Assembly (NCBI RefSeq): GCF_009208735.1
Contig: NZ_WFLJ01000009.1
Location: 1 to 64,000 of the forward strand
Length of the DNA stretch: 64,000 bases
Origin: Janthinobacterium rivuli
GTDB lineage: Bacteria > Pseudomonadota > Gammaproteobacteria > Burkholderiales > Burkholderiaceae_D
Direction: 5' to 3'
The position numbers and the translations under genes are program-made. Under the pieces are notes generated by a model. It did no database searches, was not told where the DNA came from, and was given only the letters and a program-made list of their open reading frames with translations. This document shows, piece by piece, positions 26,449-35,565 of this stretch (positions are counted from its first letter, which is position 1; each line of letters begins with the position of its first letter).

Positions 26449-28713
26449 GTGGTAGCGTCAAACGATCTCGCGCACTGGCGCGGACAGATTTTTGCGCGCC
26501 TGCTGCAGGCAGTGCTGCTGCTCGGCATCGTCACAGCCATCCCCAGCGCCCTGCTGGCCGCGAGCGAAGCCATCTGGTCCATTGTCGCCCTCGACTTGCT
26601 GGCCATCGGCTGGATCGGCATCATCTGGCATGGGCGCGCCATGCCCTACCGCTGGCGCGTGTGGCAATTCCTCATCGTCGCCTACCTGGTGGGCGTGGGC
26701 CTGTTGCTGAAAATCGGCCCCGTCAGCCAGATCTACATGATGCTCATGCCCGTGCTGGCGGCCTTGCTGCTGGGAATGCGGCCAGCCCTGTCGACCCTGG
26801 CCCTGACCTCGCTGACCATCTTTTTCCTCGGCCTGCATCCCGACGTCGCCCTGCAAATACCGGGCACGCCCGATTCTCCCGTGCTGCGCGCGCTGATCGT
26901 GGCCCTGAACTTCCTGTTCATCGCCGCCGTGCTGACCCTGTCCTGCGCCTTCCTGCTGCGCCACCTGGAAAGCAGCACCCAGGCCCTGTCGCAGCTGAAC
27001 GCCGATCTGCGCCTGACGGCCACGGCGCTGGCCCGCCTGAACGACATGGTGATGATCGCCGAAGTGGCCGATGCGCCGCCCGGCGCGGGCGCGCTATCCG
27101 CCACGCGCATCATCTTCGTCAACGACGCCTTCGAGCGCAGCAGCGGCTATGCGCGCGCCGAGGTGCTGGGCCGCAGCCTGCTGTTCCAGCATGGCCCCGA
27201 CACCGATGCGGACGAACTGGCGCGCATCGCCGCCGCCATGGCCCGCGCCCAGCCGGCACGCGCGGAACTGCTCAATTACAACAAGGCCGGCAAGGCGTAC
27301 TGGGTCGAAGCGGAACTGGTGCCGTTCACGGATGCGGACGGCAAGCAAACCCACTGGGTGGCCGTCGAGCGCGAGATCGACGAGCGCAAGAAATCGGAAG
27401 CGGACATCCACCGCCTGGCCTTCTACGACGTGCTGACGGGCTTGCCCAACCGGCGCCTGCTGATGGACCGCCTCGGCCACCTGCTGGCCGCCGCGCCGCG
27501 CGACCATAAGGTCAGCGCGCTGATGTTCATCGACCTCGACCACTTCAAGCACATCAACGACGCGCGCGGCCACGCCACCGGCGACGCACTGCTGCGCCTG
27601 GCCGGCCAGCGGCTGGCGCAGCTGATGCGCAAGGCCGACACGGTGGCGCGCATCGGCGGCGACGAATTCGTCGTGCTGCTGGCGCACCTGGCCGATGACC
27701 TGGACAGCGCCGCCCGCGCGGCGGCCCAGGTGGCCGAGAAAATCCGCGCCGCCATCGCGCGCGACTTCGATATCGACGGGCAGTCCTATCATTGCAGCGC
27801 CAGCATCGGCGTGACCCTGCTGCCGAAAGCGGGCCAGCAGGCGCACGACCTGCTGCGCGAAGCCGACATCGCCATGTACCGCGCCAAGGCGGGAGGGCGC
27901 AACGGCATCGCCTTCTTTGAGGCGGCCATGCAGGCGGGCGTGGAACGGCGCCTGACCCTGGAACGGGCGCTGGCGCGCGCCCTCTCCCTGGCCGACTTGC
28001 GCATGCACGTGCAGCCGCAGGTCGACCGCCATGGCCGGGTGACGGGCGCCGAATTGCTGATGCGCTGGCCGCAGGCCGACGGCACACACATCGGGCCCGG
28101 GGTCTTCATCCCCATCGCCGAGGAATCGGGGCTGATCGTCAGGCTCGGGCACTGGGCCCTGCGCGAGGCGTGCCGCACCGCCACGCTGCTGGCGCAGGCA
28201 GGATCGCCCGTCGCCCTGTCGGTGAACGTCAGTCCGGCCCAGTTTCGCCAGCCCGATTTCGCCGCCCGCGTCCAGGCGGCGCTGGCCGAGCACGGCACGC
28301 CGGCCGGCGCCCTGATCCTGGAACTGACGGAAGGCTTGCTGATCGACCAGCGCGACGCCTCGCTGGCGCGCATGCGCGCACTGGCGGACCTGGGCATCCG
28401 CTTTTCCATCGACGATTTCGGCACTGGCTATTCCAGCCTCGCCTACCTGACCTCGATGCCGCTGTACGAACTCAAGATCGACAAGCGCTTCATCGACGAC
28501 ACGCCGCGCGACGCGCGCGACACGGCCATCGTGCAAGCGATACTGGCCATGGCGCGCCACCTGGGCTTGCGCGTCGTGGCCGAAGGCGTGGAAACGCAGG
28601 AGCAGGCCGACTTCCTCGTCGCTCACGATTGCGACGGCTTGCAGGGCTACCTGATCGCGCAGCCGATGCCGCTGGAAGACTTTCCCGCCTGGCTGGCCCG
28701 GCATCAAGCTTAG
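26449..28713 (+). CDS. membrane GGDEF-EAL protein with PAS domain
   Basis: The 754-residue c-di-GMP turnover protein has five or six membrane helices (residues about 15-170), a PAS domain (about 190-312, ending in VAVEREIDERKKSE), a GGDEF domain with GGDEF at 403-407 and an RxxD site (RKAD) just before it, and an EAL domain. In the EAL signature the motif reads ELL (GAELLMRWP) while the other catalytic elements (SVNVSPAQF, DDFGTGYSSL, LKIDKRFI, AEGVET) are kept. Whether it makes or degrades c-di-GMP cannot be decided. It starts with GTG behind GGGGAAAGGACGG. It is a single gene. Confidence 0.92.
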   Translation: MVASNDLAHWRGQIFARLLQAVLLLGIVTAIPSALLAASEAIWSIVALDLLAIGWIGIIWHGRAMPYRWRVWQFLIVAYLVGVGLLLKIGPVSQIYMMLMPVLAALLLGMRPALSTLALTSLTIFFLGLHPDVALQIPGTPDSPVLRALIVALNFLFIAAVLTLSCAFLLRHLESSTQALSQLNADLRLTATALARLNDMVMIAEVADAPPGAGALSATRIIFVNDAFERSSGYARAEVLGRSLLFQHGPDTDADELARIAAAMARAQPARAELLNYNKAGKAYWVEAELVPFTDADGKQTHWVAVEREIDERKKSEADIHRLAFYDVLTGLPNRRLLMDRLGHLLAAAPRDHKVSALMFIDLDHFKHINDARGHATGDALLRLAGQRLAQLMRKADTVARIGGDEFVVLLAHLADDLDSAARAAAQVAEKIRAAIARDFDIDGQSYHCSASIGVTLLPKAGQQAHDLLREADIAMYRAKAGGRNGIAFFEAAMQAGVERRLTLERALARALSLADLRMHVQPQVDRHGRVTGAELLMRWPQADGTHIGPGVFIPIAEESGLIVRLGHWALREACRTATLLAQAGSPVALSVNVSPAQFRQPDFAARVQAALAEHGTPAGALILELTEGLLIDQRDASLARMRALADLGIRFSIDDFGTGYSSLAYLTSMPLYELKIDKRFIDDTPRDARDTAIVQAILAMARHLGLRVVAEGVETQEQADFLVAHDCDGLQGYLIAQPMPLEDFPAWLARHQA

Positions 28714-28805
28714 CTTTCCGACATTTCCTGCACGAAACTCCTCCGCTAGAATACCGGGCGCATAGCCTGTACCTTCACCATCCCCTTTTCTTAAAGCGAT
28801 TCCCG

Positions 28806-31208
28806 ATGCGTCTGGTTCTTCCCCTGTTGGCCCGCCCTCTGCTGCTGTCTTTGCTGGCCGCCGCCCTGCCCGCCGCCCATGCGGCCCCTTCCACCACCGT
28901 CCCCACGCCGATCACGCTGGACCAGGCCATGGCTGATCCCGACTGGATCGGCACGCCCGTCGAAGCGGCATGGTGGGGCTGGAATGGCCAGCTCTACTAC
29001 AAGCAAAAGCGCCTCGGCTCGCCCCTGCGCGACACCTATCAAGTGCCTGGCGCGAACGCCAGGCTCAATAGCGGGAAACAGGTCGACGATGCGCAGCTGG
29101 CCAACCTCGATGGCCAGCACATGGTGGTCAACCGGGCCGGCACGCGCGCCATCCTGCTGCGCAACGGCGACTTGTTCGAGCGCGACCTGAAAAGCGGCGC
29201 CTTGACGCAGATCACGCGCGGCGTCTCGGCCATCAGCGACCCGCAGTACTCCGCCGACGGCGGCGCCGTGCAATACCGCAGCGGCACCGACTGGTTCAGC
29301 TGGAACCGTGCGGAGCGCCTGAGCGCCCCCGTGGCCCTGCTGCGCGCGGCCAAGGACCCGGACGCCAAGCCGGAAGCGGACGCCCTGCGCGAATTGCAGC
29401 TGCGCCTGATCGTCAACCTGGCGCGCCAGAAGGAAGAGCGCGCCGCCAGCCGCGAACGCCGCCACGCAGAGCGCCGCCTGGACGCCACGCGCGCGCCGGA
29501 ACCGATCTACCTGGGCGACAAGGTCACGATTTCCGGCAGCGCCCTGTCGCCGGACGGCCGCTGGCTGCTGTTCGTCACGCAAGACAAGGCCGCCGAAAAG
29601 GGCAAGCTGGGCAAGCTGGCCCGCTACGTCACGGAAACGGGCTACCCGGAAGCGGACGACGAGCGCACGCGCGTGGGCCGCAACATGCCGATCGCGCAAA
29701 GCCTGAAACTGGCCGACCTGCGCACGGGCCAGGTGCGCGACATCGCTTTTGATAATCTGCCCGGCATCGCCACCGATCCGCTGGCCGCCATGCGCGTAGA
29801 ACAGAAGCTGCCGCCGCTGAAAGGCAACCGTGGCGTGCGCATCGACGCCCAGCGCGACGGCATCGCCTGGACCGATGACGGTTCCAAGGTGGCCGTGCGC
29901 GTGCGCGCCATCGACAACAAGGACCGCTGGCTCGCCAACGTCGACCTGGCCAACGGCGCCCTCGTGCCCGTGCACCGCATCAGCGACGCGGCCTGGGTCA
30001 ACCGCCGCGCCGACGAATTCGGCTGGCTGCCCGACAACGCCACCCTGTGGTATCTGTCCGAAGAAAGCGGCTACGCCCACCTGTACGCGAAAACGGGCGC
30101 GGCGCCCGCGCGCGCCTTGACCAGCGGCCAGTGGGAAGTGAGCGCCGTCGAATGGAGCCGCGACGGCAAGACCGCCTACTTTATGTGCAACCGGCAGGCG
30201 CCCGGCACGTATGAGGTGTGCGCCAGCACGGCCAAGGACGGCGGCGCGCGCGAAGTGACGAATTTGAAAGGCGTGGAAAACTTCGGCCTGTCGCCCGATG
30301 GCGGCAAGCTGCTGCTGCGCTATTCGACCAGCTATCTGCCGGCCCAGCTGGCGACCATTCCGGTCTCCGGCGGCAAGGCGAATATCCTGACGGATACGCG
30401 CAGCGACGCCTTCAAGGCCCGCAACTGGGTCATGCCGCAGCTGGTGCAAGTGCCGTCCACGCATGGCGCGGCGCCCATCTGGGCCAAGCTGTACCGCCCG
30501 GCCCAGCTGGAAGCGGGCAAGAAATATCCGATCGTCATGTTCGCGCACGGCGCCGGCTATCTGCAAAACGTGACCGAGCGCTATCCCGTGTATTTCCGCG
30601 AACAGATGTTCCACAACCTGCTGGTGGAGCAAGGCTACATCGTGCTCGACGTCGATTACCGCGCCTCGCTCGGCTACGGCAGCGCCTGGCGCACGGCCAT
30701 CTACCGCCAGATGGGCCACCCGGAACTGGAAGATTTCATCGACGGCGCCAACTGGCTGGCAGCCCAGCACCAGGGCGACATCAAGAACGTGGGCATCTAT
30801 GGCGGCAGCTATGGCGGCTTCATGAGCCTGATGGCCCTGATGCGCGCGCCGGACATGTTCAAGTCCGGCGCCGCCCTGCGCCCCGTGACGGACTGGACCA
30901 CCTACAACCACGAATACACGGCGAACATCCTGAACACGCCGGACGTCGACCCGCAGGCGTATAAAATTTCGTCGCCGATCGAATACGCCGATAAACTGAC
31001 GGGCAACCTCTTGATCGCCCATGGCATGATCGACGACAACGTGTTTTACCAGGACTCCGTGCGCCTGTCGCAGCGCCTGATCGAGCTGAAAAAGGATAAC
31101 TGGGAAATGGCCAGCTACCCGATGGAGCGCCACGGCTTCGTGCAGCCGGAAGCGTGGTATGACGAGTACCGCCGTATCTATCAGCTGTTCAATCGTACGT
31201 TGAAGTAG
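28806..31208 (+). CDS. S9 family prolyl oligopeptidase-like serine peptidase
   Basis: An 800-residue secreted peptidase with a signal peptide (residues 1-26, cleavage near AHA-AP). Residues about 130-480 form a WD40-like beta-propeller (repeats such as LSPDGRWLLFVTQD and VEWSRDGKTAYFM), followed by an alpha/beta-hydrolase domain. The catalytic Ser is in GGSYGGF near residue 666, Asp in GMIDDNV and His in ERHGFV. Architecture is that of dipeptidyl peptidase IV/acylaminoacyl peptidases, so it likely trims peptides in the periplasm. The start is fixed by the signal peptide; the frame is open upstream through the previous gene. Confidence 0.93.
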   Translation: MRLVLPLLARPLLLSLLAAALPAAHAAPSTTVPTPITLDQAMADPDWIGTPVEAAWWGWNGQLYYKQKRLGSPLRDTYQVPGANARLNSGKQVDDAQLANLDGQHMVVNRAGTRAILLRNGDLFERDLKSGALTQITRGVSAISDPQYSADGGAVQYRSGTDWFSWNRAERLSAPVALLRAAKDPDAKPEADALRELQLRLIVNLARQKEERAASRERRHAERRLDATRAPEPIYLGDKVTISGSALSPDGRWLLFVTQDKAAEKGKLGKLARYVTETGYPEADDERTRVGRNMPIAQSLKLADLRTGQVRDIAFDNLPGIATDPLAAMRVEQKLPPLKGNRGVRIDAQRDGIAWTDDGSKVAVRVRAIDNKDRWLANVDLANGALVPVHRISDAAWVNRRADEFGWLPDNATLWYLSEESGYAHLYAKTGAAPARALTSGQWEVSAVEWSRDGKTAYFMCNRQAPGTYEVCASTAKDGGAREVTNLKGVENFGLSPDGGKLLLRYSTSYLPAQLATIPVSGGKANILTDTRSDAFKARNWVMPQLVQVPSTHGAAPIWAKLYRPAQLEAGKKYPIVMFAHGAGYLQNVTERYPVYFREQMFHNLLVEQGYIVLDVDYRASLGYGSAWRTAIYRQMGHPELEDFIDGANWLAAQHQGDIKNVGIYGGSYGGFMSLMALMRAPDMFKSGAALRPVTDWTTYNHEYTANILNTPDVDPQAYKISSPIEYADKLTGNLLIAHGMIDDNVFYQDSVRLSQRLIELKKDNWEMASYPMERHGFVQPEAWYDEYRRIYQLFNRTLK

Positions 31209-31301
31209 ACGAAGCCATCACTGAGTCAATCGGCAACACGATGTGCGGCCAGCGCGCGAATCGTGCTTGCCATTTACGCAAGCGTGGCACATGATGATGG
31301 C

Positions 31302-31733
31302 ATGACGACATCCACCACCTCCGCCCTGCTGCGCGCCGCGTGCGCCAGCTTCCTGCTGCTGGCCGCCAGCGCCTGCGGCAGCGCCCCCACGCAAGATGAT
31401 GCGCCACCAGCCCCCGGCAATGCCGGCTTGCTGGCGCAAATCCAGGCGGAAGTGGGTACCGCCGCCTGCGATTCCACCCAGCAATGCCACACCATCGCCA
31501 TCGGCGCCAAGGCTTGCGGCGGCCCCGAGCGCTACCTGGCCTGGTCCAGCAAGGGCAATGACGGCAAAAAACTCAAGGCACTGGCCCAGGCGCAAGCCGA
31601 GGCGAGCCGCAAGCAGCAGCAGGCGGACGGCATGATGTCGACTTGCTCCATCATCACGGACCCGGGCGCCACCTGCGAGGCGGGGCGCTGCGTGCTGCAA
31701 AAGAGCGGCCTGGGCGGCAGCTCGGCCCTGTAA
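31302..31733 (+). CDS. putative lipoprotein, 143 aa, cysteine-rich
   Basis: The 143-residue protein begins MTTSTTSALLRAACASFLLL and has a lipobox AASAC near residue 24. The mature part carries seven further cysteines (AACDSTQQCH, GAKACGG, MSTCSII, ATCEAGRC), enough for three disulfides, and a central segment (GPERYLAWSSKGNDGKKLKALAQ). I do not recognise a named function; similar short cysteine-rich lipoproteins occur in Oxalobacteraceae as hypothetical proteins. The presumed DsbC substrate type is an inference from the cysteines. ATG 31302 is chosen because the signal starts there. Confidence 0.72.
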   Translation: MTTSTTSALLRAACASFLLLAASACGSAPTQDDAPPAPGNAGLLAQIQAEVGTAACDSTQQCHTIAIGAKACGGPERYLAWSSKGNDGKKLKALAQAQAEASRKQQQADGMMSTCSIITDPGATCEAGRCVLQKSGLGGSSAL

Positions 31734-31863
31734 AACCGCCGCCGCATCGACGCAGCCGCATGGCTGAAGCAATACCAAAACAACATGATTTGGCTATCTG
31801 TTGCATTTGAACACAGCTAGCTCTGGTCAGGTGGAAAGTCTTTCTGCTATAATTCGCCGCCTT

Positions 31864-31939
31864 GGCCTGGTAGCTCAGTCGGTAGAGCAGAGGATTGAAA
31901 ATCCTTGTGTCGGTGGTTCGATTCCGCCCCGGGCCACCA
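31864..31939 (+). tRNA. tRNA-Phe (GAA), copy 2
   Basis: Identical over all 76 bases to the tRNA at 21996-22071, with anticodon GAA and encoded CCA. TATAAT lies at 31848-31853, and TGGTCA (31824-31829) may serve as a weak -35 element. The identity with copy 1 extends upstream through the -10 box, so the gene was probably duplicated together with its core promoter. Confidence 0.98.
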
Positions 31940-31955
31940 AGAACAGTTTCCATGA

Positions 31956-31981
31956 AACGCCCACTCCTGCCAGTGGGCGTT
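31956..31981 (+). terminator. terminator after tRNA-Phe copy 2
   Basis: AACGCCCACT, a six-base loop and AGTGGGCGTT form a perfect 10-bp stem, followed by GTCGTTTC. The T tract is weaker than at copy 1. Confidence 0.8.
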
Positions 31982-32174
31982 GTCGTTTCTGGACCTCGCC
32001 TTACCCGGCGGCAATGCCGACGCGCCCTGCTGCAAACGCCCATCCTCGCCCATCCAGGCGCAATTTCATCGCTATTTGATTTATTACAAAGTGCAACATC
32101 CGTCATTGGGCGACAGTCCGTCAACGGGTGGCCTGCGGACCAGGCTATCTCCCCGACCAAGGATGTCCACGCGC

Positions 32175-33731
32175 ATGAATGAGCACAAGATTGTGGTGTT
32201 TACGGGCAACGATGGCCATGCGATCCGCCAGGGCATCGCAGCGATCGAGCGCGCCCTTCCCGGCTTGCGCTGGCTGCTCGTGATCCACGCGCGGCGCAAG
32301 TCGGCGCCGGAATTGCTGCATAACCAGTGGGCGAACCTGAAAAAGAACGGCTGGCGCTGGATACCGTATCAAGCCGCGGATCTGTGGCGGCGCATGCGCG
32401 CGCGCGCCGCGCCGGAGCAGGGCGCACTGGCATCGCCAGGCCAGCTCGACGTGCTCACGGTCGCCGACCTGCATGCGGATGCCACGCTGTCCGCCGTCCA
32501 GGCCTTCGCGCCGACGCTGGGCCTGGCGCTGGACGCGCCGATCCTGCGCAGGCCGCTGTTCGCCCTGCCCACGCTGGGTACGCTCAACTTGCACAAGGGA
32601 AAAGTGCCCGACTACCGCGGCATGCCGCCGGCCTTCTGGGAATTGTGGAACGACGAGCCGTCGGTCGGCTGCACCATCCATTGGGTCGACGACAAGCTCG
32701 ACACGGGCAACGTCGTGCTGGCGGCCACGCTCGAGCGGGAAGCCTACGCGACGGTGCGAGGCATGCAGCTGCGCCTGGATGCGGCGGGTATCCAGTTGAT
32801 GTGCGATGCGGTGCGGCAAGTCCTGGCCGGCGCCCCGCCGTCGCTGGCGCAAGCCGGTGCCGGCGCGACGTATCGAAAACCCAGCCTGGCACAAATGGCC
32901 GAACTGGACGCGAGGCTGCTGCGCAGCCAGCGGCCTGCCGGTCATGCCATGCACAGAGCGCTCAAGGATGGCGCAGCGGCCGGCGCATCAATGTTATCGC
33001 GGCTGGGCCTGAGCCGCGCGCTCGCGCCACGCCTGACGGTGCTGCTATACCATCGCGTCAGCGACGGCGCGCGCGACAATCTCACCGTCGGCATCGCGCA
33101 GTTTGACCGGCAGATGGCATTGCTGCGCAAGCATTGCACGGTGCTGTCGCTCGAGCAGGCGCTGAGGCTGGAATCGGTCCCCGCGTCGCCCCGCCCGCTG
33201 GTGTGCGTCACCTTCGACGACGGCTACCTCGACAACTACACGAATGCCGTGCCCATCCTCCTGAAGCACCAGCTTCCCGGCGCCTTTTTTGTCGCCACCG
33301 GCTTCATCGGTACCGGGCGCGCCTTCCCGCACGACGTGCGGCGCGGCAACCAGGCGATACCGATGATGACCTGGCAGCAGCTGCGCGCGATGCGCGACGA
33401 GGGCTTCCTGATCGGCTCCCACACCGTCAACCATATCGACTGCGCCGCCGAACCGGAAGACGTCGTTCGCCACGAACTGGCGCGCTCGCGCGACGACTTG
33501 CGGCATGAACTGGGACTCGAAAGCGTCGTGCTCGGCTATCCCTACGGGGGACGCCGGCACATGACGCCGGAGCGCCTCGAACTGGTCAGGCAAGCCGGCT
33601 ATGTCGCCTGCCTGTCCGCCTATGGCGGCAGCAATATCGGCGCCGTCGATCCCTTCAATCTGCGCCGGCGCGGCATACACTGGGAGTATTCCGATCGCGC
33701 CTTCCTGTTCGCGTGCCTGGGATGGAGATGA
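32175..33731 (+). CDS. formyltransferase-polysaccharide deacetylase fusion
   Basis: The 518-residue protein fuses two carbohydrate-modifying domains. Residues about 85-190 are a formyl-transferase N-domain with the catalytic N138 and H140 (TLNLHKGKVPDYRG) and D176 (VDDKLDTGNV). Residues about 285-510 are a NodB-type polysaccharide deacetylase with DD 348-349 (VTFDDGY) and metal-binding H416 and H420 (SHTVNH), plus YPYGGR. It could add formyl and remove acetyl groups on an amino sugar of a surface polysaccharide; that is inference. ATG 32175 has an AAGGA site 11 bases upstream; ATG 32163 is an alternative. The glycosyltransferase follows four bases later. Confidence 0.87.
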   Translation: MNEHKIVVFTGNDGHAIRQGIAAIERALPGLRWLLVIHARRKSAPELLHNQWANLKKNGWRWIPYQAADLWRRMRARAAPEQGALASPGQLDVLTVADLHADATLSAVQAFAPTLGLALDAPILRRPLFALPTLGTLNLHKGKVPDYRGMPPAFWELWNDEPSVGCTIHWVDDKLDTGNVVLAATLEREAYATVRGMQLRLDAAGIQLMCDAVRQVLAGAPPSLAQAGAGATYRKPSLAQMAELDARLLRSQRPAGHAMHRALKDGAAAGASMLSRLGLSRALAPRLTVLLYHRVSDGARDNLTVGIAQFDRQMALLRKHCTVLSLEQALRLESVPASPRPLVCVTFDDGYLDNYTNAVPILLKHQLPGAFFVATGFIGTGRAFPHDVRRGNQAIPMMTWQQLRAMRDEGFLIGSHTVNHIDCAAEPEDVVRHELARSRDDLRHELGLESVVLGYPYGGRRHMTPERLELVRQAGYVACLSAYGGSNIGAVDPFNLRRRGIHWEYSDRAFLFACLGWR

Positions 33732-33735
33732 GCGG

Positions 33736-34866
33736 ATGAGCGGAAAAACGCCCCCGCTGGTCTTGCATGTCATGCATCATCTGGTCACCGGGGGCCTGGA
33801 AAATGGCGTGGTCAACCTGATCAACCATATGCCCGAATCGGCCTTCCGGCATGGCATTGTCTGCATCGAAGACTACTCGGACTTCCGCGACCGCATCGTT
33901 CGCCGCGACGTGCCGGTCATCGCCCTGAAGCGCAGCCGCATCGGCGTATGGGCGATGCGCCGCGAACTCTACAAGCTATGCCGCACGCTCCGGCCCGCTA
34001 TCCTGCATACGCGCAACCAGTCCGCTCTCGACGCGCTGTTACCGGCAAGGCTGGCGGGCGTGCGCCATGCCGTCCATGGCGAGCACGGCTGGGATGTCGA
34101 CAACTTGCGCGGCGACCGATGGAAGCCGGCGCTGCTGCGCCAGCTGCATTCACCGTTGATCGAGCGCTATGTCACGGTCTCGCAAAACCTGCAGCGCTAC
34201 CTGACCGGGCGCGTCGGCATCGCTCCCGCGAGTATCAGCCAGATCTATAACGGTGTCGACACGACCCGCTTCACGCCCCGGGAAGACGGCCCCCGCTGCG
34301 CCATGCCCGCAGGTTTCGCGCGCGGCGACACACTGATCATCGGCACGGTCGGCCGCATGCAGCCCGTCAAGGATCAAGCCACCCTGCTGCGCGCCTTTGC
34401 CGGCCTGGCGCCGCGTCACGCCAGAGCGCGCCTCGTGATGGCAGGCAGCGGCCCCCTGGCGGCGGACTTGCGCGCCTTGGCCGCCGCGCTCGGCGTCGGG
34501 GAGCGCGTGTGGTTTCCCGGCACCGTGCACGACGTCGCCGGGGTCTTGCGCAATATTGATGTCTTCGTCCTGCCTTCCTTGTCGGAAGGGATCTCGAATA
34601 CCTTGCTCGAGGCCATGGCCAGCGGCGTGCCGACGCTCGCCACCAGCGTGGGCGGCAATCCCGAGCTGGTCCAGGAAGGGCTGACGGGCCGGCTATTCCA
34701 GCCTGGCGACGTGCCAGCCCTGAGCCGCCTCCTGGACGACTATTTGACGCAACCCGCCTTGCGCCTCGCGCACGGCGCCGCCGCGCGGCGCGTGGCCGTC
34801 GAGCGCTTCAGCCTGCCCGCCATGGTCGCGCATTACCAGTCGGTGTACCAGCAGCTGTGCCATTAG
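33736..34866 (+). CDS. PEP-CTERM/EpsH1-associated glycosyltransferase (TIGR03088-like)
   Basis: The 376-residue GT4-family transferase has the GT-B layout: an N-terminal acceptor domain opening VLHVMHHLVTGGLENGVVNLINHMP, and a C-terminal nucleotide-sugar domain with IGTVGRMQPVKDQATLLRA and the donor-site glutamates in PSLSEGISNTLLEAMASG. The N-terminal wording matches the sugar transferases linked to exosortase/EpsH1 exopolysaccharide loci, from memory of that family. A GGAGATGAGCGG site precedes the ATG. It forms a two-gene unit with the fused deacetylase. No other exopolysaccharide or exosortase gene is in this window, so it is a satellite locus. Confidence 0.88.
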   Translation: MSGKTPPLVLHVMHHLVTGGLENGVVNLINHMPESAFRHGIVCIEDYSDFRDRIVRRDVPVIALKRSRIGVWAMRRELYKLCRTLRPAILHTRNQSALDALLPARLAGVRHAVHGEHGWDVDNLRGDRWKPALLRQLHSPLIERYVTVSQNLQRYLTGRVGIAPASISQIYNGVDTTRFTPREDGPRCAMPAGFARGDTLIIGTVGRMQPVKDQATLLRAFAGLAPRHARARLVMAGSGPLAADLRALAAALGVGERVWFPGTVHDVAGVLRNIDVFVLPSLSEGISNTLLEAMASGVPTLATSVGGNPELVQEGLTGRLFQPGDVPALSRLLDDYLTQPALRLAHGAAARRVAVERFSLPAMVAHYQSVYQQLCH

Positions 34867-35119
34867 CGGGCGCCCGGATTGGTTTATCTGTGCAAAAACG
34901 TTCCCGCCCCTGCCGTTGTGTACGCAAACGTACGGACAGCCGCCGCCGAAGCGCCCATGCTGCAGGCAGATCACTAGCCTTCCTCCCGCCGCCAGCGCCC
35001 TGCGCGACACGGCGGAACGGCCACCTGGTCGGATTTCCCCGCCACACCGCCATGCGAAACTCGCGCCCGACGCCGTCGAGCCGTTCCGTACATAACGGCA
35101 CACTGCCAAAGGATGCATC

Positions 35120-35443
35120 ATGAAAACTACCCTGATATTGCTCGCGCTCGCCTCTACCCTCGCCCTGACCGCTTGCCAGCGCGAAACGGCACCGGCACCT
35201 ACCGTCGTGCAAGTCGTCCCCGGCGCGCCTGGCCCTGCCGGCGCCACCGGTGCCGCGGGTGCGGACGCGCCTGCCGGTGCGACTGGCGCTACCGGCGCCA
35301 CCGGCCAGACCGGCGACAGCGGTGCCGCAGGATATGACGGCGCCAAAGGCGCCACTGGCGCACAAGGCAACGATGGCGCCAAGGGCGACGAAGGCGACAA
35401 AGGCAAGACGGGCGACACGGTGATCGTCGTGCCACAACGCTAA
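35120..35443 (+). CDS. collagen-like lipoprotein, 107 aa
   Basis: The 107-residue protein begins with a lipoprotein signal ending LALTAC (Cys19). Residues 35-100 are 22 consecutive triplets of the collagen Gly-X-Y type, rich in GAT, GAK and GDK, with a single break near residue 50 where Ala replaces Gly (APA). Short hydrophobic strands flank the repeat: PTVVQVVP before and DTVIVVPQR after, which could be trimer-registering caps. The mature part should be an outer-membrane-anchored triple-helical rod. The biological role is unknown; bacterial collagen-like proteins act in adhesion or surface structure. It is monocistronic with its own terminator. Confidence 0.82.
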   Translation: MKTTLILLALASTLALTACQRETAPAPTVVQVVPGAPGPAGATGAAGADAPAGATGATGATGQTGDSGAAGYDGAKGATGAQGNDGAKGDEGDKGKTGDTVIVVPQR

Positions 35444-35463
35444 TACGCCTCACGCCGCACACG

Positions 35464-35492
35464 ACAACGCCAACCCACGCGGTTGGCGTTGT
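35464..35492 (+). terminator. terminator after the collagen-like gene
   Basis: ACAACGCCAACC and GGTTGGCGTTGT form a perfect 12-bp stem around a five-base loop (CACGC). No long T tract follows, so termination may be partial or Rho-assisted. Confidence 0.75.
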
Positions 35493-35565
35493 GCGTATGC
35501 GCAGTACCGCACAGTAACATCGGCCATATCGGCCTACCCTGTTTCCATTCAACGGGAGAGATCGC

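Noticed and set aside
28170-28805. N-terminal extension of the S9 peptidase frame
   Set aside because: The added residues overlap the EAL domain gene in another frame and lack any domain; the signal peptide at 28806 marks the start.
21996-31939. Genomic island between the two tRNA-Phe genes
   Set aside because: Both tRNA genes are complete, no integrase or phage gene is present, and base composition is like the surroundings. Only the direct-repeat observation is kept.
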